Assembly: GCF_001956215.1 (NCBI RefSeq)
Contig: NZ_MRTQ01000005.1
Location: 1 to 64,000 of the forward strand
Length of the DNA stretch: 64,000 nt
Direction: 5' to 3'
Origin: Paenibacillus sp. FSL R5-0490
GTDB taxonomy: Bacteria > Bacillota > Bacilli > Bacillales > Cytobacillaceae
Translations under genes and position numbers: made by a program
The notes under the pieces: model-generated
Databases searched by the model: none
The model's input: only the letters and a program-made list of their open reading frames with translations
Told to the model about the DNA's origin: nothing
Shown: positions 1-7,461 of the stretch, piece by piece
Layout of the letters: every line of letters begins with the position of its first letter
Numbering within the stretch: the first letter of the stretch is position 1

Positions 1-88
1 CTAAAGTTTTAGGCTGATAGAGCAAAAGTGTAAAATCTAATCAAGCGAAAACTGTCAACTTTATTCTAGCGTTTACACATATTACCTA

Positions 89-108
89 ATTATCATATCT
101 ATGATAAT
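89..108. promoter_or_regulatory. Perfect inverted repeat, possible operator
   Basis: ATTATCAT and ATGATAAT form a perfect 8-base inverted repeat with a 4-base spacer, 40 bases before the gene at 148. The half-sites resemble those bound by Fur/PerR-type repressors, but the 7-1-7 arrangement of a true Fur box is absent. The regulator is unknown. Confidence 0.35.
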
Positions 109-147
109 ATTACTAAGGAAATTATTACATATTCGGGGGAGATAGGA

Positions 148-699
148 TTGAAAAAGTTTTTTAAGTTTGGATGTTTAGGATTTATTGGTTTAATCGTTTT
201 AATCATCGTTATTGCTATGTTCAGTGGAGATGGTGACGAACCTGTTTCTACAGGTACTGATTCTGGTTCAACAGAGAAAGCTAAATCTGATGATAAGCCA
301 ATAGATGATGGAAGTAAGAAAGTAGACGCAAGTGATCAATCTACTGATGCAGCAGGTCTAATAGTTGCACTTGGTGAGGTTAAAATTTCTAGTGATAAGA
401 TTCAAGTAGGGATTAACGTAGAAAATACTACTGAAAATAAATTATCTTTCTATCCTGATCAAGGTTCTGCAGTTATTGGTGACATACAACTTGATGCAAA
501 TATGTTCTTAACTGATGGGGATGTTTCTGGAGAAATTCAAGGTGGAGTTAAAAAAGAAGCTGTTTTAGAGTTCTTAACTCCTGATGGAAAAGAAATTGAT
601 GTAAATAGTATAAAAGAGGTTAAACTTATGTTAGGCGATGTATTCAATGATACAACATTTGAGTCTAAACCTGTTAATTTTACTATTCCTATTAAGTAA
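148..699 (+). CDS. Membrane-anchored DUF4352-like protein
   Basis: A 183-residue protein with a TTG start preceded by a GGGGGAGA ribosome site. Residues 8-26 form a hydrophobic anchor, followed by a low-complexity Ser/Asp/Lys linker (about 30-70). From about residue 70 there is a beta-rich domain (IVALGEVKISSDKIQVGINVEN...) of the telokin-like/Ig-like type seen in DUF4352 secreted proteins of Firmicutes. It is probably displayed outside the cell. The function is unknown. It is the first gene in the accessory region and is followed by a hairpin terminator and then the first B-type cassette motif. The family assignment rests on general resemblance only. Confidence 0.7.
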   Translation: MKKFFKFGCLGFIGLIVLIIVIAMFSGDGDEPVSTGTDSGSTEKAKSDDKPIDDGSKKVDASDQSTDAAGLIVALGEVKISSDKIQVGINVENTTENKLSFYPDQGSAVIGDIQLDANMFLTDGDVSGEIQGGVKKEAVLEFLTPDGKEIDVNSIKEVKLMLGDVFNDTTFESKPVNFTIPIK

Positions 700-716
700 G
701 GTTTTTTATTAAATTT

Positions 717-745
717 AAAGCCCCTCTCGAATGAGAAGGGCTTTT
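717..745 (+). terminator. Rho-independent terminator
   Basis: AAAGCCCCTCTC pairs with GAGAAGGGCTTTT around a GAAT-type loop, just after the gene ending at 699. Confidence 0.75.
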
Positions 746-756
746 GATTTCTTATT

Positions 757-780
757 AAACTAAAGGGCAGTTTAGCTCAA
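757..780 (+). repeat. Cassette motif B0
   Basis: AAACTAAAGGGCAGTTTAG: inverted arms CTAAA/TTTAG around the GGGCAG spacer. It is the leftmost B motif in the window and opens the unit holding the reverse-strand gene 834-1016. Confidence 0.6.
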
Positions 781-833
781 ATTGCTGTTTTATGTATAAT
801 AAAAGACGGTGAAAAAACACCGCCTATAATAAG

Positions 834-1016
834 CTATTTATTTTGTGTTATTTCTTTGTAATAAAGGTAATCGACTTTATGTTTGGTAGCCATTAACTGC
901 GAAGCTAAAACAGCAGTATAAAGAGTGGTTAGTACAATTGCTCCAACACCAAGACCTGAAAGGTTTAGTTTATTAGAAGTGCTCATTCCATTATTACTTG
1001 TGGTTGCTCCTTCCAT
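834..1016 (-). CDS. Small single-pass membrane protein (60 aa)
   Basis: A 60-residue reverse-strand ORF with a good ribosome site (AGGGGG, 7 bases before ATG). A Ser/Asn/Thr-rich N-terminus (about 1-18) precedes one hydrophobic segment, about residues 22-43 (LGVGAIVLTTLYTAVLAS), and a short charged tail. It is not recognised as any family. It lies between cassette motifs B0 and A1, and is the only cassette gene pointing left. Small membrane proteins of unknown function are common cassette cargo. Confidence 0.6.
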   Translation of the reverse strand: MEGATTSNNGMSTSNKLNLSGLGVGAIVLTTLYTAVLASQLMATKHKVDYLYYKEITQNK

Positions 1017-1150
1017 TTCATAACCCCCTAATTTGTTATAGGGATATTATCTGTAACCGCATTTAAATTTATACCAACGAATAAAGGACGGACGTATAGA
1101 AAGGAAACAGGCAGGTGTCTAATAAGGTCTTAAGTTTGTGAATAAATACA

Positions 1151-1167
1151 CTTAAACTAACGGGTGC
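1151..1167 (+). repeat. Cassette motif A1
   Basis: CTTAAACTAACGGGTGC, the best match to the A consensus. It is preceded at 1129-1138 by AAGTTTGTGA, an arm also found before A5 and A6. A weak B-like string (CAGGCAGGTGTCTAA) lies at 1109-1122. Confidence 0.6.
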
Positions 1168-1178
1168 TTCGTATTATA

Positions 1179-1214
1179 GAGTTAACCAGTTTTTACTGGT
1201 TGGCTCTTTTTTTT
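1179..1214 (+). terminator. Terminator just after motif A1
   Basis: TTAACCAGT and ACTGGTTgg form a stem with a TTTT loop, closed by GAG/CTC and followed by eight or nine T. Hairpin terminators directly after an A motif recur at 4563 and 8885. Confidence 0.75.
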
Positions 1215-1227
1215 ATAGGACCTATTA

Positions 1228-1400
1228 TTTCAGTAGCCAGGGTAGAACGTACGGGTGCGTGGGAATAGATCCCGAGGATTAAACTGTTCACCCCCTACTT
1301 GTAGAAAGATGTTTGAGGCTGGTTGGGACAATGTGATCTCGTATAACAAGCGAAGCTATGAAACTACAGGAAGGTATAGGGGTTACTGGTGAGTACAACG
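1228..1400 (+). ncRNA. Candidate IS110 bridge RNA region
   Basis: IS110 elements of the IS621 type encode a structured bridge RNA in the non-coding left end, with target-binding and donor-binding loops. This 170-base stretch between the left junction and the transposase ribosome site has no convincing ORF of its own and contains several short complementary segments (GGGTGCGTGGGAATAGATCCC has a GGGA..TCCC stem). Placement follows family knowledge; I did not fold it. Confidence 0.5.
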
Positions 1401-1408
1401 AGGGAGAG

Positions 1409-2617
1409 ATGAAATTGAATCCAGTAGTTGGCCTGGATGTGGCCAAGGGAGAAAGTGAGGCCCAAGCCTTCTTAGATAAGGATAGGCCATATGGAAAAAG
1501 CTTCAGTGTAAAGCATATCAAGGAGGATTTGGATTCATTTGCTTCCTTTTTAAAAGGAATAGAGAGGAAAACTGGGGTTAGACCAGCGGTGATTCTTGAA
1601 TCTACAGGACATTACCACACACCAATTATTCAATGTCTAGAGGAAAATCAATATCTATATATCTTGGTAAATCCGATTATTTCTCATCAAGCCAAGAAAA
1701 CAAGCCTTAGAAAAGTAAAGACGGATGCCGTTGATGCATATCATCTTTGTGTTCTTTATTACAAGGAAGATTTTGAGCCTTATAAAAAAAGAGGATTAAG
1801 ACTTCTAAATCTAAGAACGTTATCAAGGCAATACGAAACCGTTACGAACCTTTACGTTCAGGCAAAACTTCAATTTCATACTATTCTTGATCAGGTATTT
1901 CCGGAATACAGGGGAGTGTTTGGAGATTTGTTTTCAAAAGTCTCTCTTCAGGTATTGAAGGATTTTCCCACATCTCAAGATGTTTTGAGTGCAGGTGAAG
2001 GAAAGATAATGGAGCGAATTGAGGAAATGCGTGTAAAACGTTCTGCGAATTGGGCCAGGGAGAGAGTAGCTAAATTAATGGCTTCAGCCAAGCGAAATCC
2101 GTTCCAACAATGTATATATCAAAGCCACTTGTACAGTTTAGATATGTATATCTCTATGCTTCTTCAGTACCAGGAGCACCTATCCAACTTGGAGAGGCAG
2201 ATAGATGTCCTGGCAGAAGAGATTGAAGAATATAAGATAATCCAATCAATTCCCGGCATAGGAGGAAAAATCGCTGCAACGATTATTTCCGAAATCGGGG
2301 AAGTTGACCGGTTTAACCACCCTAAAAAACTTGTAGCTTATGCAGGAATAGATCCTAGTGTCCATTCATCAGGAAAGTTCACAGCTACGATAAATCACAT
2401 TACTAAACGAGGTTCAAGCCGTTTACGGCACGCTTTGTATATGGCCGTATTATGCGGTATAAGAAGCTCCAGGAATAAAAAGCTAAAAGAGTACTATGAT
2501 AGGAAACGAAATGAAGGAAAGCCTTCAAAAGTAGCAATGATAGCGTGTGTAAATAAGCTTCTACACTGGATTTATGCAATTCTAAAAAGGAATGAGCCCT
2601 TCCTAGATATGGCTTAA
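1409..2617 (+). CDS. IS110-family transposase (DEDD / Transposase_20)
   Basis: A 402-residue transposase. I take the ATG at 1409 (ribosome site GAGGGAGAG), not the ATG at 1358, because the N-terminal DEDD motif VGLDVAKGESEAQAF starts a few residues after it. The RuvC-like N-terminal domain continues with LESTGHYHTPI and KVKTDAVDAY (the second and third acidic positions). The C-terminal Transposase_20 domain holds the helix-hairpin-helix motif IIQSIPGIGGKIAATIISEIG near residue 290, the YAGIDPSVHSSGKF segment and the conserved Ser region KRGSSRLRHALY. It is full length with no lesion seen, so the element may be active. It would act with the bridge RNA encoded just upstream. Confidence 0.95.
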   Translation: MKLNPVVGLDVAKGESEAQAFLDKDRPYGKSFSVKHIKEDLDSFASFLKGIERKTGVRPAVILESTGHYHTPIIQCLEENQYLYILVNPIISHQAKKTSLRKVKTDAVDAYHLCVLYYKEDFEPYKKRGLRLLNLRTLSRQYETVTNLYVQAKLQFHTILDQVFPEYRGVFGDLFSKVSLQVLKDFPTSQDVLSAGEGKIMERIEEMRVKRSANWARERVAKLMASAKRNPFQQCIYQSHLYSLDMYISMLLQYQEHLSNLERQIDVLAEEIEEYKIIQSIPGIGGKIAATIISEIGEVDRFNHPKKLVAYAGIDPSVHSSGKFTATINHITKRGSSRLRHALYMAVLCGIRSSRNKKLKEYYDRKRNEGKPSKVAMIACVNKLLHWIYAILKRNEPFLDMA

Positions 2618-2760
2618 ACAACAAGAAAAAGCAACTAATGAAAAACCTTCCAAACAGTATTTGGAGGGTTATTTGGCGTGCCTTTAAAAGTATAACACGA
2701 GAGAATAAATATTTTTATAAGAAATTCTTGACTCCTATTAGCTGGTTTACTTTAACATCC

Positions 2761-2786
2761 AGCTGCCAATGGCGGCTTTTTTCTTA
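2761..2786 (+). terminator. Terminator just before motif B1
   Basis: AGCTGCC and GGCGGCT pair around AAT, followed by six T. It belongs to the A1-to-B1 interval, outside the IS. Confidence 0.65.
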
Positions 2787-2807
2787 CTAACGGGGCAGGA
2801 TAGTGAG
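2783..2807 (+). repeat. Cassette motif B1
   Basis: ACTAACGGGGCAGGATAG: the left arm and spacer match the consensus; the right arm is degenerate (GATAG). It opens the unit with the DUF3231 gene. Confidence 0.6.
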
Positions 2808-3001
2808 AGAAGAAATGTATAGTGTATAGTTTTTTTCAATATGATATAAAATCAGAGAAAGAAGCAGTGAGTTAGTTCATCAATAATATTACGAATTTGA
2901 GGCTTAAAAAAACGCACTTAATAAATAAGCCCTTTCCATAGATACTTTTTCTATTTTAGGGGATACTATCCTCAATTGATTATATAGGGGGGTTTTTGGA
3001 T

Positions 3002-4002
3002 ATGGAAAATAATCATGTACCTATTAAATTAACTACTGCTGAAATCGCAACTCTGTGGAGATCATATATTCAAAACACAGCTGTAAGATGTTTTTACAAA
3101 TATTTTGTTCAATACCTGAGATAAAGCCAATTATTAAAGAAGCTGAGGTTTTGGTTGAAACAATTATTGGGAAAATCGAAACAATTTTTGAAAAAGAAAA
3201 CTTCCCAATACCAAAGGGATTTTCGGATAAAGATATTGACTTATCAGCCCCTGCCCTTTATACAGACTTATTTGCATTAAGTTTTCTATATCGTGGAGGA
3301 CAAGTAATTATTCCTCAGTACGCTAATACTCTTTCTAGAGTGACTCGAATCGATATTTATAATTTTTTTAAGGAGTGTCTAAACAGTGAGACGGAATTAC
3401 ATAAGAAAGCATTAAACCTTATGCTTTCAAAAGGATTAAATGATCGACCTCCAAAGATGGAGTATCCAAAAAATGTTGAGTTTATTAAAGATCAACCCTC
3501 ATTAATAAATACCTGGTTAGGTGAGAAAAGACCTCTAAATACTTTAGAAATAACAGAACTTTTTATGGAAATCGAAAGAAATGCAATTGGTCTAATCCTT
3601 TTGATGGGATTAATACAGGTAACAAAAGACAAGGAAATAAAGAACTATTTATTAAAGGGAAAAAAACTGGCTGAAAAGCAAGTGGATATATTTGATAAGT
3701 TATTAAAAGAAAATGATCATTTTATCGGATTCCCAATGACTATGGAGGTAAAAAATTCAACAATTTCTCCATTTTCTGAAAGATTAATACTGTTTATTAT
3801 AGCTACTTCAAACCAAATAGCTATTTCTGCACTTGCAGATGCATTGTCTGTCTCAATGAGAAGAGATTTAGCGTCCCATTATTTCCTTGTTATAGGAGAG
3901 GTAATGAAGTACGGTGACGAAGGGCTTAAACTTTTGATTGAACGAGGCTGGATGGAGCAACCGCCACAACCCATTGATAGAAACAAATTTTATAAAAAAT
4001 AA
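3002..4002 (+). pseudogene. DUF3231 family protein, frameshifted
   Basis: The ATG at 3002 has a strong ribosome site (GGGGGG) and opens a frame reading MENNHVPIKLTTAEIATLW, the typical DUF3231 start, but it meets a stop at 3122-3124. The rest of the family sequence (PEIKPIIKEAE..., NFPIPKGFSDKDI..., EKRPLNTLEITELF, RRDLASHYF..., GWMEQPPQPIDRN) continues in the -1 frame to 4002. Family members have two four-helix bundles and about 330 residues, which this gene would have without the shift. The lesion lies near 3105-3122. A sequencing error is possible. DUF3231 is a metal-binding-type helical domain common in Bacillaceae; its role is not established. First gene of a cassette unit. Confidence 0.8.
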
Positions 4003-4045
4003 CATTTCTATGAAAAGATCCAAATCATAAGGGGGTTGGGATCAT

Positions 4046-4504
4046 GTGAAAAATGCAATTGAGAAATTATTGTGGAGCATTGCCCTTCCTGGGTTTGGTC
4101 AGTTTCTAAACGGAAAAGTAATTAAAGGGATTGTTTTGATAATATTAGAGTTACTTATAAATGTTCAAGCGAATTTCAACGTTGTGATTATTGCAAGTTT
4201 TCAAGGAGATATTCAAAATGCGATTGGACAGGCAGATTATCAGTGGTTAATGTTTTATCCATGTTTATATTTTTATGCAATGTGGGATGCCTATAAGGAT
4301 GCTGGAGGAGCGAAAGAAAGGTACTCTTTTCTTCCCTTTGTGTTTTCTGCCTACTTTGTTACAGTGGGATGTATTTATTCCTCAAATTTTTTATTATTTG
4401 GGGTTTTACTCGGACCTATTTGGCTCCCAATGTTGTGTGTAATTCCTGGATTAGTTGTAGGAATCATAATAAAGAAAGGTCTAAACAAGAAATGTGTATT
4501 TTAA
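4046..4504 (+). CDS. Multi-pass membrane protein of unknown function
   Basis: 152 residues, GTG start with ribosome site AAGGGGGTTGGG. The start (KLLWSIALPGFGQFLNGKVIKG) resembles TM2-domain/DUF5683-like proteins, in which a short amphipathic segment PGFGQFLNG precedes a first membrane helix. There are about four membrane helices (about 7-35, 40-75, 95-118 and 120-143). Second gene of the DUF3231 unit; the 43-base spacing suggests co-transcription. No function can be assigned. Confidence 0.75.
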   Translation: MKNAIEKLLWSIALPGFGQFLNGKVIKGIVLIILELLINVQANFNVVIIASFQGDIQNAIGQADYQWLMFYPCLYFYAMWDAYKDAGGAKERYSFLPFVFSAYFVTVGCIYSSNFLLFGVLLGPIWLPMLCVIPGLVVGIIIKKGLNKKCVF

Positions 4505-4539
4505 AATTCACAATAATTGGAACCTTTTAAATAAACTTG

Positions 4540-4556
4540 TTAAGCTAATGGGTGGC
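4540..4556 (+). repeat. Cassette motif A2
   Basis: TTAAGCTAATGGGTGGC, 36 bases after the stop of the membrane protein gene. One substitution in the CTAAC arm and an altered final spacer base. A terminator follows at once. Confidence 0.55.
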
Positions 4557-4562
4557 AAGAGT

Positions 4563-4593
4563 AAAAAGGCAGCGGAATTGTCCGATGCCTTTT
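4563..4593. terminator. Bidirectional terminator between motif A2 and the recombinase gene
   Basis: AAAAAGGCA pairs with TGCCTTTT. It serves the rightward unit ending at 4504 and the leftward recombinase ending at 4605. Confidence 0.7.
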
Positions 4594-4604
4594 GCCATTT
4601 ATCA

Positions 4605-5444
4605 CTAAAAATATTTTCTATAAAATTCACTTCTAAGGCTGCCACTTAACTGAGCATAAATCCTAGTGGTTTCGCTTTTTTCGTGCCCTAGTAAACTTTG
4701 AATAACATCGATAGGAGCTCCGTTGTTCAATAGGTGGGTGGCATAGCTGTGGCGTAGTTGGTGTGGATGTATTTCTTTGTTGATCCCTGCACGGCTTGAT
4801 ATTCGCTTTATGATGTACCTCATCTGACCAATGCTCATCCGGTGCGGATGTCGTTCCGTAACAAAAATAGCTGGGTCATTATCTTGGCGAAGATCTAAAT
4901 ATCGCTTAAGCCAGATTTCACACCGTATATTAAAGTAAACCTCCCTTTCCTTATCACCCTTTCCAAGTACAATTGCAGAGCGATTTGACCAATTAATACT
5001 ATTTTTATTAAGAGAAACAATTTCTCCTATTCTACAACCTGTTGAAAACATAAATTCAAATAATGCTTTTTCCATTGGAGAAAAACACGCTTCCCTCAAA
5101 TGTTCAATTTCTCTCTCCGTTAAAAATTTCGGAATCCGTTTTCCTTGTTTAGGTTCTTTAATTTTTGCAGCTGGATTTTTTTGAATATGCCCTTCCTCGT
5201 GTGACCAACGAAATAGTGATTTAATAAATCGAATCCGATGAGCTAAACTTGATGGTTTTAAGTGTACACTGGATTTTGCTAGGTATCCTTTCAACTGATC
5301 GGTTGTTACTGATCCAATACTTACATCATTAAAGTGATGGATGAGTAACTTAGATTGGAGTCTATATGCTTTTAATGTCTGTGGAGAGAATCCTTCAATC
5401 CTCTTATCCGATTCATAAAGTTCCCAGGCTTTTGTTAATTGCAA
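4605..5444 (-). CDS. Tyrosine recombinase, candidate cassette integrase 1
   Basis: 279 residues from a TTG at 5444 (ribosome site AAGGAGG, 8 bases); this start aligns with the paralogue at 7462 (MQLTKAWELY against MLVSEAWNLY). The upstream TTG at 5450 is too close to the ribosome site. SAM-like core-binding domain about 10-90, catalytic domain about 105-275, with Arg in TGCRIGE, Lys in GKGDKER, HQLRH, then GHEKSETTRIY giving the second His and the nucleophilic Tyr. There is no IntI-type extra helix. It is XerC/D-like but shorter. It is placed between motifs A2 and B2 and transcribed leftward, with its promoter next to B2. It is about 65% identical by eye to the 7462 protein. Its substrate is inferred to be the A/B motifs. 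Confidence 0.9.
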   Translation of the reverse strand: MQLTKAWELYESDKRIEGFSPQTLKAYRLQSKLLIHHFNDVSIGSVTTDQLKGYLAKSSVHLKPSSLAHRIRFIKSLFRWSHEEGHIQKNPAAKIKEPKQGKRIPKFLTEREIEHLREACFSPMEKALFEFMFSTGCRIGEIVSLNKNSINWSNRSAIVLGKGDKEREVYFNIRCEIWLKRYLDLRQDNDPAIFVTERHPHRMSIGQMRYIIKRISSRAGINKEIHPHQLRHSYATHLLNNGAPIDVIQSLLGHEKSETTRIYAQLSGSLRSEFYRKYF

Positions 5445-5517
5445 AATCAATTCCTCCTTAAGGATTGTGTTAGAGGAATTATTGCCTTGAATATAGAAAT
5501 AAACACGTTGATATTGA

Positions 5518-5543
5518 AGTAACGGGGCAGGTTAGCTTAAGAG
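5518..5543 (+). repeat. Cassette motif B2
   Basis: TAACGGGGCAGGTTAGCTTAAG, arms TAAC/GTTA; the right part GTTAGCTTAAG is the exact reverse complement of an A-motif left arm. It lies 70 bases from the start of recombinase 1. Confidence 0.65.
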
Positions 5544-5582
5544 GAATATAAACAAACTCTCTTTTGTTGGGTGGAATCCTAA

Positions 5583-6038
5583 TTGATATTTAGAAAGTTT
5601 TTTAAAAAAGATAAACAAGAAGAAATTGATAAAATGTACCTTAGTGTTCCAGAAAGTGAGATGAACGAGAAGTTAAAAAGAAAAATAGCTGAATTAGAAA
5701 GCCTAGGGGAACAATTGGGGAAAGTGCTTCAAAGAAAATATGCAAGTGTATTTGAAAGCCAAGGAAAACAAAACCTAGGAATTTGGGTGTGCAGGGACAT
5801 TGATGGAGATGAAAATGAAATTTCAACTACTGAACAGTGTTTCGAAAAGGAGTATAGGTCACAAATAGTTATTGATTTTGATGGACCTAAATTTGAAGGT
5901 GATGATTTTTATGCTTATTACATTGAGTTGTGGTATTACTTCGGTGGGTATATTAGAGGTTCAGGAACATTATATGATTTATCCAATAATGACTTAGAAA
6001 CGGAAATTGAGGAAGGTTTAAAAATACTCTTAAAATAA
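5583..6038 (+). CDS. Hypothetical cytoplasmic protein (cassette cargo)
   Basis: 151 residues, TTG start with a GGGTGG ribosome site; an ATG at residue 18 is the alternative. There is no signal peptide. A basic N-terminus and a charged helix (about 20-50, MNEKLKRKIAELESLGEQL) precede a beta-rich domain with an acidic central part (GDENEIS, DFDGPKFEGDDFYAYYIELWYYFGGYIRG). I do not recognise the family. It is the only gene between motifs B2 and B3. Confidence 0.65.
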   Translation: MIFRKFFKKDKQEEIDKMYLSVPESEMNEKLKRKIAELESLGEQLGKVLQRKYASVFESQGKQNLGIWVCRDIDGDENEISTTEQCFEKEYRSQIVIDFDGPKFEGDDFYAYYIELWYYFGGYIRGSGTLYDLSNNDLETEIEEGLKILLK

Positions 6039-6056
6039 CTAATACAATCAGCTTAC

Positions 6057-6080
6057 GACTAACGGGCAGGTTAGTTGAAG
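6057..6080 (+). repeat. Cassette motif B3
   Basis: ACTAACGGGCAGGTTAGT is the most symmetrical copy: perfect 6-base arms around GGGCAG. No separate A motif is seen between the gene ending at 6038 and this site. Confidence 0.65.
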
Positions 6081-6136
6081 GAAGGATATTTAAAGCTGAC
6101 TGAGAATATATTCATAAAAAGAGTGGAGTGGTGTTT

Positions 6137-6619
6137 ATGTATAGAAAAAGTTTTGTTGCAATTATTTCGATTATTGTTATCTTAACTACTGTTGGGTGTA
6201 CAAATAAGAATAAGGAAACCATAAATACAAATGTGGAAAATAAAAATTCAGCACAAAAATGGAATCAAAGTCCTTTATTCAAATCTGGTAATTACACTAT
6301 GATTGGTGAAAAAGGGCGTTTAGGTTTCATTTATGATGATAGTGAGGTTGTTAGATTTTATCCAAATAAAACTCAAAAGTATATGTGGCATTTTTGGGGA
6401 GAAGACCATGAGTTTAATGGAAAACTTAAAGTAATTGCTATACACGAGAATGATGAAGAGCAAATAACTGTGGTAGAAGGCGGACTAGGTGGTGATAATA
6501 ACGGAGCAGACCGACACGCCCCATCAAATATGTCATTACCAAAGAGTGGGATGTGGAAATTAGATGCTTATATTGGAGATAAACTATTTGGAAGTGTGTA
6601 TGTTAAGGTCCATAAGTAA
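6137..6619 (+). CDS. DUF4871-type lipoprotein
   Basis: 160 residues from the ATG at 6137 (ribosome site GAGTGGAGTGG; the GTG codons just upstream overlap it). Signal peptide 1-20 ends in a lipobox-like TTVGC, so it is probably a lipid-anchored surface protein. The mature part carries the DUF4871 hallmarks: YTMIGEKGRLGFI, KTQKYMWHFWG, GGDNNGADRHAPSNMSLPKSG and MWKLDAYIGDKLFGS. Homologues are found in Bacillus; their function is unknown. Single-gene unit between motifs B3 and A3. Confidence 0.85.
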   Translation: MYRKSFVAIISIIVILTTVGCTNKNKETINTNVENKNSAQKWNQSPLFKSGNYTMIGEKGRLGFIYDDSEVVRFYPNKTQKYMWHFWGEDHEFNGKLKVIAIHENDEEQITVVEGGLGGDNNGADRHAPSNMSLPKSGMWKLDAYIGDKLFGSVYVKVHK

Positions 6620-6674
6620 ATAAACTATTAGCTTAAAACAGTGTCGTTGTTCTCTTAACAAAGTAAGAGTTTAT

Positions 6675-6691
6675 CTTCAACTAATGGGTGC
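6675..6691 (+). repeat. Cassette motif A3
   Basis: CTTCAACTAATGGGTGC. With B4 at 6734 it makes the only short uninterrupted A-to-B junction in the array (about 90 bases), so it is the best model of a complete site. Confidence 0.6.
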
Positions 6692-6733
6692 ACTGCTTAA
6701 AGAACGGCTGCCTTTACAAATGTCCTTTTTATT

Positions 6734-6763
6734 CTACAAAAGGGGCAGGTTTGTCTAAGAAGG
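6734..6763 (+). repeat. Cassette motif B4
   Basis: ACAAAAGGGGCAGGTTTGT with arms ACAAA/TTTGT, then CTAAGAAGG. Confidence 0.6.
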
Positions 6764-6813
6764 ATGATACACAACTCATAATTTTCTCGTCAGTTTAAAT
6801 GGAGTGGATTTTT

Positions 6814-7191
6814 ATGTTAAGTAAAAGAACAGTCTCATTAGTGGTAGTTAGCCTTTTAGTAATCATTGTGGGTTGCTTGAACAATGATAACAATAATATT
6901 AAAAAGAACGATGATGAAAAGGTAGCCAACAGTGAAGAAATTACTGGTCCTGGTGTTGAGGGATACGTTAAAAAACAAACATCTAACAGGGGCTTTTTAC
7001 TTGAAGTGACACAGGAACACCAAATATTTAGTACAGATACATTAATACACGTAGGAGTAGATGAGGAAACAATGTTAGACGAATTAGAGGTAGGTCAGAA
7101 TGTAACAGTTTGGTATGGTGGAACTATTCTTGAATCATATCCACCAAAAATCAAAGGGTTAAAGATTGAAATCAAAGATAGCAAGAATTAA
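6814..7191 (+). CDS. DUF3221-type lipoprotein
   Basis: 125 residues from the ATG at 6814 (ribosome site GGAGTGG; the earlier ATG at 6799 precedes that site). A signal peptide with lipobox IIVGC at about residue 21 is followed by an Asn/Lys/Asp-rich linker and a small beta-barrel domain: GYVKKQTSNRGFLLEV, DELEVGQNVTVWYGG and ESYPPKIKGLKIEI. This matches the DUF3221 (YobA-like) pattern. Extracellular, function unknown. Single-gene unit between motifs B4 and A4. Confidence 0.85.
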   Translation: MLSKRTVSLVVVSLLVIIVGCLNNDNNNIKKNDDEKVANSEEITGPGVEGYVKKQTSNRGFLLEVTQEHQIFSTDTLIHVGVDEETMLDELEVGQNVTVWYGGTILESYPPKIKGLKIEIKDSKN

Positions 7192-7202
7192 AGTAGAAAG
7201 CC

Positions 7203-7220
7203 CTTGCAAGCAAACGGGTG
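7203..7220 (+). repeat. Cassette motif A4
   Basis: CTTGCAAGCAAACGGGTG, 12 bases after the DUF3221 stop. The following A-to-B interval (7221-7324) holds no gene, only a degenerate TAACTAATGAGACAGC at 7301-7316. Confidence 0.55.
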
Positions 7221-7324
7221 TTAAACCAGGAAGGATTAACTATCTTTTTGTTAATTTATTATTGATCTAACCCAACTGGAATATTAAGAATTTGCCTTTT
7301 TAACTAATGAGACAGCATTCCTGT

Positions 7325-7348
7325 ATTAAAAAAGGGCAGTTTGTGAAG
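7325..7348 (+). repeat. Cassette motif B5
   Basis: AAAAAAGGGCAGTTTGTGAAG. It is followed after 6 bases by motif A5, so the unit between them is empty. Confidence 0.55.
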
Positions 7349-7354
7349 AAATGT

Positions 7355-7371
7355 CTTAAACAAACGGGTGC
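7355..7371 (+). repeat. Cassette motif A5
   Basis: CTTAAACAAACGGGTGC. GTTTGT in B5 and ACAAAC here can pair, giving a B5-A5 hairpin. It lies 90 bases before recombinase 2. Confidence 0.6.
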
Positions 7372-7461
7372 AATTACTTAATAGAATTCTATAAAACTAG
7401 TATATTTTTTAGTTTTCAGGCGGATAATGTTAATAATAGAACGGTCAGGGAGTTGTTCATT

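Larger units (their letters stand above)
1221..2740 (+). mobile_element. IS110-family insertion sequence
   Basis: About 1.5 kb with a DEDD transposase (1409-2617), a long non-coding left end and a short right end, as is typical of the IS110 group, which lacks terminal inverted repeats. The heptamer CCTATTA occurs at 1221-1227 and again at 2734-2740; such a repeated core at both junctions fits IS110 insertion, so these are taken as the ends (exact ends uncertain). It sits between cassette motif A1 and motif B1. Removing it leaves an A-to-B interval of about 120 bases holding two hairpins. Confidence 0.7.

Noticed and set aside
1251-1258. ACGGGTGC inside the IS110 left end, like the A motif spacer
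   Set aside because: No CTTAAACTA arm is attached; it lies in the presumed bridge RNA, and eight bases can match by chance.
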